A stretch of 26,520 bases of DNA from Bryobacteraceae bacterium (GTDB taxonomy: Bacteria > Acidobacteriota > Terriglobia > Bryobacterales > Bryobacteraceae). Position numbers and translations under genes: made by a program. Below are positions 5,740 through 14,100 of the stretch, one piece after another. Under the pieces are notes generated by a model that made no database searches, was not told the DNA's origin, and was given only the letters and a program-made list of their open reading frames with translations. Where the stretch lies: the NCBI GenBank assembly GCA_030044325.1, contig JASHWA010000203.1, forward strand, positions 1 to 26,520. The letters are read 5' to 3'. The number at the start of each line of letters is the position of its first letter. Within the stretch, counting starts at the first letter, position 1.

Positions 5740-8067
5740 ATGAGTTGGAGACAAAAGACGATCGCGATGTTGTTCGCTGGGGCTGCGGCCGTCGCGAGCG
5801 CGCAACAGCCCCCGCCGCCGCGGCCTGCTGCTGCGCAGCCCGCTCCGGCGCAGCCGGTTGCCGTGCAAGCGGCTCCCGCGCAGACACAGCCGCAGGCGCC
5901 CGCGCCGCAGCTTCAGTTGGGCGCGCTCAATCTTCACGACGCTTCCCTTACCGAGGTGATCGATCAGCTCGCCAAGCAGCTGCGCCTGACCTACATGATC
6001 GATCCGTCGATCAAGGGCGGCAGCGTCACGCTCAACACTTACGGGGATCCGCGGCAGCTCGATCCGCGCAACCTGCTGGAGCAGATTCTGCGCATCAACA
6101 GCCTGGGAATGAGCGAAGCGGGCGGCGTGTACCGCATCGTTCCGCTCAAAGAAATTGTGCACCAGCCGATCCGCATCGAGCGCGAGGTAAACGGGCAGGC
6201 GATTCCGGAAGACGACCAGACCATGTTGAATCTAGTGTTCCTCAAATATATTTCCGTCGAGGAACTGGCGAAAGTGCTGGCGCAATTCGCCGGCGAAGGC
6301 GCGCAGATTCTCCCCTACGCGCCCGCCAATCTCCTGTTCATTCTCGACAGCCGCCGCAACCTGCGCCGCAGCATGGATCTGATCGGCCTGTTCGACAGCG
6401 ACACCTTCGTCAACCAGCGCGTGCAGATTTTCGAGGTGCACAACGCGAAGCCGTCCGATCTGGTGAAAGAGCTCGACGATATTCTCAAATCGATCTCGCT
6501 CGATTCGAAGACGTCCACGGTGAAGTTTCTGCCGGTGGACCGGATCAACGAGCTGATCGCCGTGGCGCCCAACCCGGGCGTTTTCGGAACCGTGGGCGAC
6601 TGGATCCGGAAGCTGGACGTTCCGGTGAAGATCACCGCGGGAGACGTCGAGAATTACGTCTATCGGGTGAAATACGGGCAGGCGCCGTGCCTGGCGATGG
6701 CGCTGGGCATGCTTTTCGGAAATTCGGCGCCGATGGGCGGAGGATTCGGCGGATATGGGGGGTCGGGGTACGGAGGCTATGGCGGAGGTGCGTATGGAGG
6801 CGGCTACGGCGGCGGATACGGCGGCGGATACGGCTACGGCGGCGGATCGCAATACGGTTACGGCGGCGGCGGATACGGCGGATACGGCGGATATGGCGGC
6901 TACGGCGGGAATGGGTACGGGAATCCGGGCGGGTACGGAAACGCGACCGGATTCATGTCCGGTTTCGGCGGCGCGAACGCCTGCGGCGGCGGGATGGGCG
7001 GCTTCGGCGGCGGCGGATACGGCGGGGGGTATAGCGGCTACGGATATCCGTCGTTTGGAGGGTATTCGGCGCAGGCGCCCAATCCCATCGGCGCGACGGG
7101 GCAGACGCTCGGCGCCGCGCAGCAGAATCAGCCGGGTGTGAACGGGCAGCCGGAAGCGGCCGGTGCCGCAGCAAAAAGACCGCCGCGCATCGTGCCCAAT
7201 CCGCTCGATAACGCGCTCCTGATTCAGGCCGACGCGCAGCAGTATCAGAGCATCTTAAAGATGCTCGCACAGCTCGATATTCCGCCGCGCCAGATCCTGC
7301 TCGAAGCCAAAATTTATGAGGTCGATTTGACGGACCAGTTCGCAAGCGGCATCAGCTACGCGCTGCAGCAGTCCACCGGCGCGAGTGTGCAACCCACATT
7401 TTCGCTCTCGACGGCGGGCGTGGGAACGCTCAACGTCGGCGCGATGGTGAGCAACGCGCGGCAGCTCCTGGCGGCGCTGACTCTGAACGAGAATCGAACC
7501 TACGCCCACGAACTGTCCGAGCCGAGCCTGATCGCGACCGACAGCATTCCCGCATCGATCAACGTGGGAACGCAGGTTCCCGTGAGCACGGGCACCACGG
7601 TGATTCCTTCCGGCGGAAGCACCGTGACGGAGCAGAGCATCTCGTCGCAGGACACGGGCGTGACGCTCCAGGTGATGGCGCGTGTGACGCCGGGCGGCAT
7701 CGTGACGTTGTATATCGGCCAGCAGGTGAGCTCCATCGACAACTCGGTCAACACAGGAACGGGAACGCCCGCATTCGATCAACAGGTGGTGCAGACACAG
7801 GTCACGGTCATGGATGGCGACACCATCGCCATTGGCGGGACGATCAAGGACACACTATCGGATCAGGTATCAGGCATCCCCGGCCTGATCCACATCCCGA
7901 TTGTGGGCCCGTTGTTATTCGGCAACAAAACCAAAACGCACGAACGCAGCGAGCTCATTATGTTTGTGACGCCGCACGTGATTCTGGATGAGACAAATTT
8001 AATTGAAGCGAGCGACGAATTGAAGAGCCGTGTAAGACTGCTGAAGCGCTTCGTGCAAGGGCTGTAA
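5740..8067 (+). CDS. gspD: Type II secretion outer-membrane secretin GspD with a Gly/Tyr-rich insert
   Basis: This encodes 775 residues. ATG 5740 directly follows the upstream stop, with AAGGTG (5728-5733) at 6 nt. A signal peptide ends at ASA (residue 21), followed by a Pro/Ala/Gln-rich linker (22-60). N0 starts at LNLHDASLTEVIDQLAKQL, N1 at MLNLVFLKYISVEELAKVL, and N2 at QRVQIFEVHNAKPSDLVKEL. N3 begins near VKITAGDVENYVYRVKYG and is interrupted by a Gly/Tyr-rich stretch (about 332-446) before resuming at PPRIVPNPLDNALLIQADA. The secretin core includes ELSEPSLIATDSIPASINVG and the C-terminal signature IPIVGPLLFGNKTKTHERSE. It forms the outer-membrane channel for folded exoproteins. Cys317 and Cys415 are the only two cysteines I see near the insert. 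Confidence 0.93.
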   Translation: MSWRQKTIAMLFAGAAAVASAQQPPPPRPAAAQPAPAQPVAVQAAPAQTQPQAPAPQLQLGALNLHDASLTEVIDQLAKQLRLTYMIDPSIKGGSVTLNTYGDPRQLDPRNLLEQILRINSLGMSEAGGVYRIVPLKEIVHQPIRIEREVNGQAIPEDDQTMLNLVFLKYISVEELAKVLAQFAGEGAQILPYAPANLLFILDSRRNLRRSMDLIGLFDSDTFVNQRVQIFEVHNAKPSDLVKELDDILKSISLDSKTSTVKFLPVDRINELIAVAPNPGVFGTVGDWIRKLDVPVKITAGDVENYVYRVKYGQAPCLAMALGMLFGNSAPMGGGFGGYGGSGYGGYGGGAYGGGYGGGYGGGYGYGGGSQYGYGGGGYGGYGGYGGYGGNGYGNPGGYGNATGFMSGFGGANACGGGMGGFGGGGYGGGYSGYGYPSFGGYSAQAPNPIGATGQTLGAAQQNQPGVNGQPEAAGAAAKRPPRIVPNPLDNALLIQADAQQYQSILKMLAQLDIPPRQILLEAKIYEVDLTDQFASGISYALQQSTGASVQPTFSLSTAGVGTLNVGAMVSNARQLLAALTLNENRTYAHELSEPSLIATDSIPASINVGTQVPVSTGTTVIPSGGSTVTEQSISSQDTGVTLQVMARVTPGGIVTLYIGQQVSSIDNSVNTGTGTPAFDQQVVQTQVTVMDGDTIAIGGTIKDTLSDQVSGIPGLIHIPIVGPLLFGNKTKTHERSELIMFVTPHVILDETNLIEASDELKSRVRLLKRFVQGL

Positions 8068-8194
8068 CGTTCAATAGCGGTTTTGCTCCGCTCGATGATG
8101 ACATACGCCGTTCAGGCGTAAAATATCGCCGTTCGATGAGACCACTTGACGCGAGAAGCTGTAACGTGGTGGAATGTTAAGGTTGCTTAAGGGC

Positions 8195-8233
8195 GCGCCA
8201 CATCCGGGTTTGGGGGCGCAACTATCATTTTTT
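8195..8233 (+). terminator. Weak terminator candidate after the gsp operon
   Basis: GCGCC (8195-8199) pairs with GGCGC (8215-8219) across a 15-nt loop, and a T6 run lies at 8228-8233. The stem is short and the T-run is offset by 8 nt, so this is tentative. Smaller inverted repeats nearby (AGCGG/CCGCT at 8074-8091, ACGCC/GGCGT at 8103-8117, TTAAG/CTTAA at 8177-8190) have no T-run. Confidence 0.25.
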
Positions 8234-8235
8234 GC

Positions 8236-8265
8236 TTGACTTGGGCCACGTCGGGGTGGTATCAA
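8236..8265 (+). promoter_or_regulatory. Sigma70-like promoter before the 757-residue secreted protein
   Basis: TTGACT (8236-8241) and TATCAA (8260-8265) are separated by 18 nt. Transcription from here would start near 8272 and give a leader of about 350 nt before ATG 8623. It is the best -35/-10 pair I find in the 555-nt gap. Confidence 0.45.
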
Positions 8266-8271
8266 TAACTG

Positions 8272-8622
8272 ACTGCGTCCAGGGTGTAACAGAAAGCAGG
8301 ACTAACAGCGGCATTCATGACCGTGAATCCCGCGAGCACAACGGGAAGTATATGCCTGCGATGAGACCAGAAAGACCCGATAAAGGGTACGAGTAGGGCT
8401 CTAAAGCAGGCGTTTGAATGAGAAAAAAGAGAAGTCCAAACAGAATGAGCTTAGCGGTAAAGCAGTCGAGCGGAGATCAGCCAGGTGTGATGTCGGCTGG
8501 AGGGAAGCTCGGGTTCCCAAGGTTTTTGTATGAAAGGGCCGAGGGGATTGCGTAGATTGAGGCTCAGGTTGAAAAAGAGAACTTCCATCAATTCAATTCC
8601 AAGAATTCACAAGGAGAAGGAA
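8272..8622 (+). ncRNA. Long structured 5' leader, possible cis-regulatory RNA
   Basis: This is a non-coding stretch between the promoter candidate and ATG 8623, visibly less GC-rich than the flanking genes. Several perfect short stems occur in series: ATTCA/TGAAT (8313-8328), TCCCG/CGGGA (8328-8346) and GCCTGC/GCAGGC (8354-8411). The last encloses ACCC/GGGT (8375-8388). Further stems are GTTTG/CAAAC (8412-8441), CAGCC/GGCTG (8478-8499) and GGGAA/TTCCC (8502-8518), the last followed by T5 at 8523-8527. The nested 8354-8411 unit resembles an aptamer-like multi-stem. The final hairpin plus T-run could act as an attenuator, but it is short. It does not match any riboswitch consensus I can recall. 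A highly expressed surface-protein mRNA with a stabilising leader is an equally good explanation. Confidence 0.4.
8611..8620 (+). promoter_or_regulatory. Ribosome binding site deciding the start at 8623
   Basis: AAGGAGAAGG ends 2 nt before ATG 8623, with its AAGGAG core 6 nt away. The upstream in-frame ATG 8530 has no such site and would add 31 basic residues in front of a good signal peptide. Confidence 0.75.
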
Positions 8623-10896
8623 ATGGCAGATTTTCGCAAATGGTTTTATGCGCTTGCCTTGGTGGCCCTGATTACGGGTCTAACCGTTCCGGCCAGCGCA
8701 CAAATAACACCGTTTACCTGCAACGCGCAAGCCGGCGTTTTGCCGACGGTTCGTGCGGAAGGGTATACGGAACTGGTTGGCGATCTGATTCTGATCTGCA
8801 GCGGCGGCACGCCGACTGCGGTGAATCAGCAGGTGCCCGGCGTGAACATCACGCTCACGCTGAACACCAACATCACCAGCAAATTAACGAGCAGCGCCGG
8901 TTTCGATGACGCTCTGTTGATCATCGACGAGCCGAACGCTCCCGGACCGAACTCCAACCGCCCGATCCTGAACTGCGGCGCGCCGGGCGCTCCGGACAGC
9001 AGCTTGTCGGCTGGTCCCGGAGTGTGCGGCATCATCAGCAACGGGATTCCGGCGAACACGTATGACGGCACAGTCAATGGCTATGGAACAGGCACCTGCG
9101 GAGTCTCCCCTGCGCCCGCGGTCGGCACCTTCACCTGCGGACGTCCGAACGTCTTCCAAGGGCGCCAGTTCAGCAACCTGACGAACGGGATCACGTTCAA
9201 CGGCGTGCCGGTCGATCCCCCGGGAACGGGCGGAACGCGCACTCTGCGGTTCACCAACATTCGGGCTGACGCGGAATTTCTGCCGCTGACGTCGAACTTC
9301 ACCAACACCTACATCATCGCGTCGGTTTCGACCAACGGCAGTACGTCCGTCGGTATCAACGTTTCGGGCCAGGATGTCGGCGTTGCGCAGCACGGATTGC
9401 TTCCGCCCAACAGCGGAAAGAGCGATATCAATGTTTCGCGCACCACCGATGTAGGCGACGCATTTGTCCAGTGCAACAGTGAAAACCCGGGACTTTCCGC
9501 GAAAACGAGCGCTTCCATCGAGGCTGCTTTGTCTGCGGGCACGGGGGCCTTCGGCGGGAACACGCAGTTCACTTCGCCGGTCCACAACTGGGCGCAAATC
9601 ACGCTACAGGAGGGCTTCGCAAACGCCTGGAAGACCAAGAACATATCCTATGTTCTCGCTAACGGCATAGCCAACAGTACCGGTCAGGGATTCGCATATG
9701 ATGGCGCGACCTACCCGAGCGTACCTTCAGGCGACGCATGGCAGAACGTGCCGGGCGCCGTTTACAACACGGAAAGCGGCTTCGAGTACAGCACTCTCGA
9801 CACGCTATACCCCACGCCCAATCCTCCGCTTGGAGTCGGCACCACACCGGTGACCGGCGCCATCAACACCGGCTATCCGCTGAGTGACGCGAATGGTACT
9901 GGCATCAGCACGGCCGGAATTGTGACGCAAGGAACACGTCTGGCGCTCAGCTTCAGCAGCGTTCCGACACAGTCCAACATCTGGGTGCAGCCGGTTCTGT
10001 ACCTCTATCGCCAAGGGGTCGCCGGGAGCTCGCTATTCCCCAGCGGAACCACCAGCGGCGTGATGGTGCTGGTTTCGACCGACGCCAACGGCGACGGCGC
10101 CAGCAGCTCACCTGCAGTTGGCGTTTACACCGGTGCCAACGGCGGTAACAACCTAGTCGAGGTTTCCAACAATCTGGCCGTGTGGGAGATTCTGTTCTCG
10201 GATACCTCGGCCTCCGAACAGGTCGATATTCCGCTGATCGTTGCCTACACCTCGAACCTGACCATGAACCTGCCCAACGGCTATCCGACGCCGAACCAGA
10301 TCGCTCAGGTGACCGCCAGCTTCGCTCCGTTCTACGGCGGCAATTTCAGCCCGAACCCGCGCCTGGCCACGTCGACTGCCGCGCTGCCGATTCCGCGCTT
10401 CGTGACCGGCACGCTCGCTCAGAACGCGTTCGTGATCCAGCGCTGCGCCTGCAACCTGCTGTTCCCGTTCATCGCGAGCGGCGGCGGCTTTGACACTGGC
10501 ATGGCGATCGCCAACACCAGTGCCGATCCTGGGCCAACATATGGCTTCGACAGTACCGGCCAGCAGCAAGGTCAAGTGACCTTCTTCTACTTCGGTACGG
10601 GTGCTAATGGCGCCGCGCAGCCTGCTCCGCAGACCAGCAACGTGGTGCCTGCGGGCCAAGTGTTGACCTACGTGCTGTCCACCGGCGGCGGGTCGATCGG
10701 AGGCAGTCCGAACGGGCTGAATGGTAGTGCAGCCGGATTCAACGGCTATATCATCGCTCAGTCCACGTTCCAATACTGCCACGGCTTCGCCTACGTCAGT
10801 AATGGCACGGCACCGCTTGCCGGCTACCTGGGCATCGTGCTCGACGCTCCGGGTCTGCCGCGCACATCGCAAATCGGCGAGAACGACGGTCACTAA
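8623..10896 (+). CDS. Large secreted protein of unknown function
   Basis: This encodes 757 residues from ATG 8623. A signal peptide (MADFRKWFYALALVALITG, cleavage after ASA at residue 26) shows export. The N-terminal region (CNAQAG, then VRAEGYTELVGDLILICSGG) and the C-terminal region (CACNLLFPFIASGGGFDTGMAIANTS, ending in YLGIVLDAPGLPRTSQIGENDGH) recur, to my recollection, in many uncharacterised exported proteins of Solibacter-type bacteria; that is family memory, not a search. The middle is Gly/Ser/Thr/Asn-rich and beta-like with no catalytic motif I can see. Codons are strongly biased to C-ending forms (AAC, ACC, ATC), consistent with high expression. It has its own promoter, long leader and strong terminator. 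A cell-surface or extracellular structural role, and T2SS export, are possible inferences. Confidence 0.85.
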   Translation: MADFRKWFYALALVALITGLTVPASAQITPFTCNAQAGVLPTVRAEGYTELVGDLILICSGGTPTAVNQQVPGVNITLTLNTNITSKLTSSAGFDDALLIIDEPNAPGPNSNRPILNCGAPGAPDSSLSAGPGVCGIISNGIPANTYDGTVNGYGTGTCGVSPAPAVGTFTCGRPNVFQGRQFSNLTNGITFNGVPVDPPGTGGTRTLRFTNIRADAEFLPLTSNFTNTYIIASVSTNGSTSVGINVSGQDVGVAQHGLLPPNSGKSDINVSRTTDVGDAFVQCNSENPGLSAKTSASIEAALSAGTGAFGGNTQFTSPVHNWAQITLQEGFANAWKTKNISYVLANGIANSTGQGFAYDGATYPSVPSGDAWQNVPGAVYNTESGFEYSTLDTLYPTPNPPLGVGTTPVTGAINTGYPLSDANGTGISTAGIVTQGTRLALSFSSVPTQSNIWVQPVLYLYRQGVAGSSLFPSGTTSGVMVLVSTDANGDGASSSPAVGVYTGANGGNNLVEVSNNLAVWEILFSDTSASEQVDIPLIVAYTSNLTMNLPNGYPTPNQIAQVTASFAPFYGGNFSPNPRLATSTAALPIPRFVTGTLAQNAFVIQRCACNLLFPFIASGGGFDTGMAIANTSADPGPTYGFDSTGQQQGQVTFFYFGTGANGAAQPAPQTSNVVPAGQVLTYVLSTGGGSIGGSPNGLNGSAAGFNGYIIAQSTFQYCHGFAYVSNGTAPLAGYLGIVLDAPGLPRTSQIGENDGH

Positions 10897-10921
10897 ACCT
10901 CGTCATCGCTTCGGTGGTTTA

Positions 10922-10957
10922 AAAGGGAGGAGCTTCGGCTCCTCCCTTTCGCTTTTT
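10922..10957 (+). terminator. Strong intrinsic terminator with UUCG tetraloop
   Basis: A perfect 12-bp stem, AAAGGGAGGAGC (10922-10933) with GCTCCTCCCTTT (10938-10949), closes the tetraloop TTCG. It is followed by CGCTTTTT, and lies 26 nt after the stop of the secreted protein. Confidence 0.92.
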
Positions 10958-11153
10958 AGAGCAGGACCGGGGCGTGCTCTGCTTCTCTGCCGACAATCAC
11001 CTCCGCGCTCAAGCACGGGGCTTGCGCACGCTCGCCGGGGCTACCTCGGGGAAACCGCTTGATTCTCGCACCACTTTTTCCTATCTTTTGCCTCGGGCCT
11101 GTGCTAAACTGTCTCTCTGCCCGCGTCCATCTCGCTTCCGAGAGGTTTCATCA

Positions 11154-14100
11154 ATGTTGAATCGATCCATTTCGCTTGCGGTGTGTGGGTGTGTAGCCGC
11201 GAGCCTGGCCGCCTTCGGGCAAAGCCAAGGAATTGAGTACCTGGTCCAGGAAATCGCGGGCACGACCAGCTCGCCGGGTGAGTTTGCGGCTTACAATGCG
11301 CTGGCGAACCCTTTGGTTCCAGTGGCCAGCGGCAGCGGTCCCGTGGCGCTCCAGTCCATCATTCCCATGCCGGACGGGAGCAAGTTCTACATGATCGGGG
11401 CCGGCTCCATCCAGGTGTTCAATTCGAGCTTCCAGGTTACCCACAGCGTGAGCCTGAGCGCCAACGGGCTCGACCCGCAAGGACTGACGCCTACGATCAC
11501 GGCCGCGACCTTGACGCCGAACGCACAGTACCTTCTGGTCGCGACAAGCGACAGCGGCAACAATTTCTGGCTTTACGTGGTGAGCACATCGAGCGACGCC
11601 GGCTATTCGAGCAATAATCTCCCGATCTCACTCACCGGCGTCGCCGGATTCGCGGAGCCGGCGGCGAATCCAGTGTGCCCGGGATGCTTTATAGCCGTCA
11701 GCAGGGACTCATCCACGGCGTACGTTATCGAGAACTCGATCATCGGTGCAAATACGATCCTCGCGGAATTTAGTCTTTCGAGCTTCCAGAAGATCGGCTC
11801 GCTCACTATTGACGGATCGGGCAACGCGCTCACGCTTTCGCCCGGAAATCTCCTGTACTTTAGCGGCGGAAACCAGATCCGGGTGATCGATCCCGTGGCG
11901 TTCGCTAATGTCACCACGGTTTCGCTTTCGGGATTCAACGCCGGTCCGCTGGTGTTCACGCCCGACGGGACGGTCGCCTACGCGATCCAGCAGATCCCGA
12001 TCCTGGATGGAGCCAGCTCCCTATTGTCGTTCAACCCCTCCACCAACACGGTGAACTGGTACTCGCCCTCCTTAAGCTCGCAGGAAGCCGGACCGCAGCT
12101 TTCGCAGGTCTTTGTCGGCGCCGACAACAACGTTTATGCGTTTTCGAGCAGCACAACCACGTTTTACGACGTGAATCCAACGACCGGCATCAGCATCACG
12201 ACGCCGAGTCCCACAATTACCGCAGCGATCAACAGTGTCGCGGCGGTGAACGTGGTGGCTGCGGCGATCTCGACTGAGCTTCCGCAGGCCGCCTCGCTGT
12301 TCGTGCTGATCGCCAACGGCAATCAACCTTTCCTGGATCGAATCAACCTGGTGGGCGACACTGTCGCGGTAACCAATCTCAGTCCCGCATTTTCTTCGGG
12401 CAGTACGATGGCTTTCTTCGACATCCCCGGACAGGGCTCCGCATCCGGATTTCTGACGTTCAATGCGAACCAGACGGTGAGCGTGGGCAATACCTCCGTC
12501 CCGCTGGTCGGACGCGCGTACGGCCCCAACGGATTGCCGGTGTTTAACACCGCCGGAACCTTCACTGCGGCCCAGGGGAGCGGCCTCATCGTCAACTCGC
12601 CGAACGTCGTCAGCAACGCCGACGGATACCTCGTGACCACGGTGACGGTTCCTTCAAGCGGGGTCACCTGCCCGAACGGCGAGTGCACGGTCACTCTATC
12701 GCTCGGGGGAGCGAGCGCCACGTTCAATATAACCGTGCCGGGAGCGACAGGACCCGGCTGCACCTCCAACTGCGGCGGCTCCACCTCCAGCCAGTTGACG
12801 ATCACGCAAGGCGACGGCCAGATGGCGCTTGCGGGCTCCCCTGCCACCGCACCCCTCACGGTCCTGGTGACGGATTCCACGGGAACGCCGCAATCCGGAG
12901 TAACGGTAAACTTCACGGTCACCTCCGGAACGGGATCTGTGAGTAGCGAGGGAGCTTGCAGCAGCCCGAACACCTGCAGCTCGACCACGGACACCACCGG
13001 GCAAGCCTCGGTCTACTGGTCGGCCGGACCGGTGGAGAGCGGGACCGGGTCGGAAACGGACACGGTCGTCGCGACGGCCACGGTTGGCACCAGCACCTTC
13101 AACGCCACCTTCTACGAAACCAGCTTCATTGACGAGACCCAGGGCAGTATCACGCTGGCGCAACCTTCGATCCAAATCTCGCCCGGGCCGGGCTCGACCA
13201 TCCAGGTGGCCGCGGGATCGCCGGCAACCAACGCGATCACGGCGCTAATCACCGACGTCTTCGGAAATCCCATCCAGAACGTCGGCCTCAGCATCGTGCA
13301 GCTTGAAAGCTATCCGCCCGCGCCATCGCCCTACGCGAGCTGCCAAGGGAATCCGCTCTCGGACCAGACCGGAACGGTGAATTGCACCGTGGTGACGACG
13401 TGCAGCACGACCCCCGGCAATTATGGAATCAGCATCGCCGTTGGGGACTACGTCGAACAAGACGATCAGATTCAGGTAACCGCGCCTAATAACGGGGTCA
13501 CCACCATGAGCGTGACCTCCGGAAACAACCAGAGCGGCACCGGGGGCACGAAAGCGGCGCTTCCGCTCATCGCCACCGTGAACACGTTCTGCGGACAGCC
13601 CGCCCCTGGGGTTTCCGTCACGTGGAAAGTCACTGCGGGGTCGGCGACTCTGCAGCAAACCACGAATACGTCCAATGTTCTCGGTGAGGTGTCCAACGTG
13701 TTGACGTTCGGCACCACCGCGGGCACTGTGACGGTGACGGCGACCGCCTCGACCGGCGGAACGGCCACCTTCACCCTGACCAATAACATCGCCATTTCGG
13801 CGATTACCCCGGTCAGCGGCGGCGGACAGACGGCGACAACCGGCAACGCCTTTACGCAGCCGCTGGTGGTTTCCGTGCTGAATACGAACCAGCAGCCGGT
13901 TTCAGGCGTGCAGGTGACCTTCAGCGTCACGTCCGGAAACGCGACCGTCAATCCTGCCACCGTGAACACCGGGGCGAACGGGCAGGCTCAGACCACCGTC
14001 ACGGCTGGAAACAGCGCGGGTGCCGTGGTCGTGACGGCGTCGGTCAGCAGCTTCTCAACAACGTTCAACCTGACGGTGACGCCTCCCGGTCCCAGCATCA

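Noticed and set aside
5721..7034. A 437-codon + strand frame overlapping gspD, very Arg-rich
   Set aside because: It is an alternate-frame shadow; gspD in the other frame has all secretin landmarks.
6727..7075. Gly-rich repeats in gspD as a CRISPR-like or tandem DNA repeat array
   Set aside because: The repetition follows codons for Gly and Tyr with varied spacing, and it is in frame within a secretin; there are no constant repeat-spacer units.
8418..8555. A 45-codon open frame (starts MRKKRSPNRM) in the leader of the secreted protein gene
   Set aside because: It has no ribosome site and an AGA/AGG-rich codon choice unlike the neighbours, and it overlaps the predicted hairpins. A regulatory upstream ORF is possible but unsupported.
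8530..8622. Upstream in-frame ATG 8530 as start of the secreted protein
   Set aside because: It would place 31 basic residues before a complete signal peptide, while ATG 8623 has a near-perfect ribosome site.
10974..11153. Upstream extension of the TIGR03437 protein to 10974
   Set aside because: The extra 60 residues precede a good signal peptide at 11154 and begin only 17 nt after a strong terminator.
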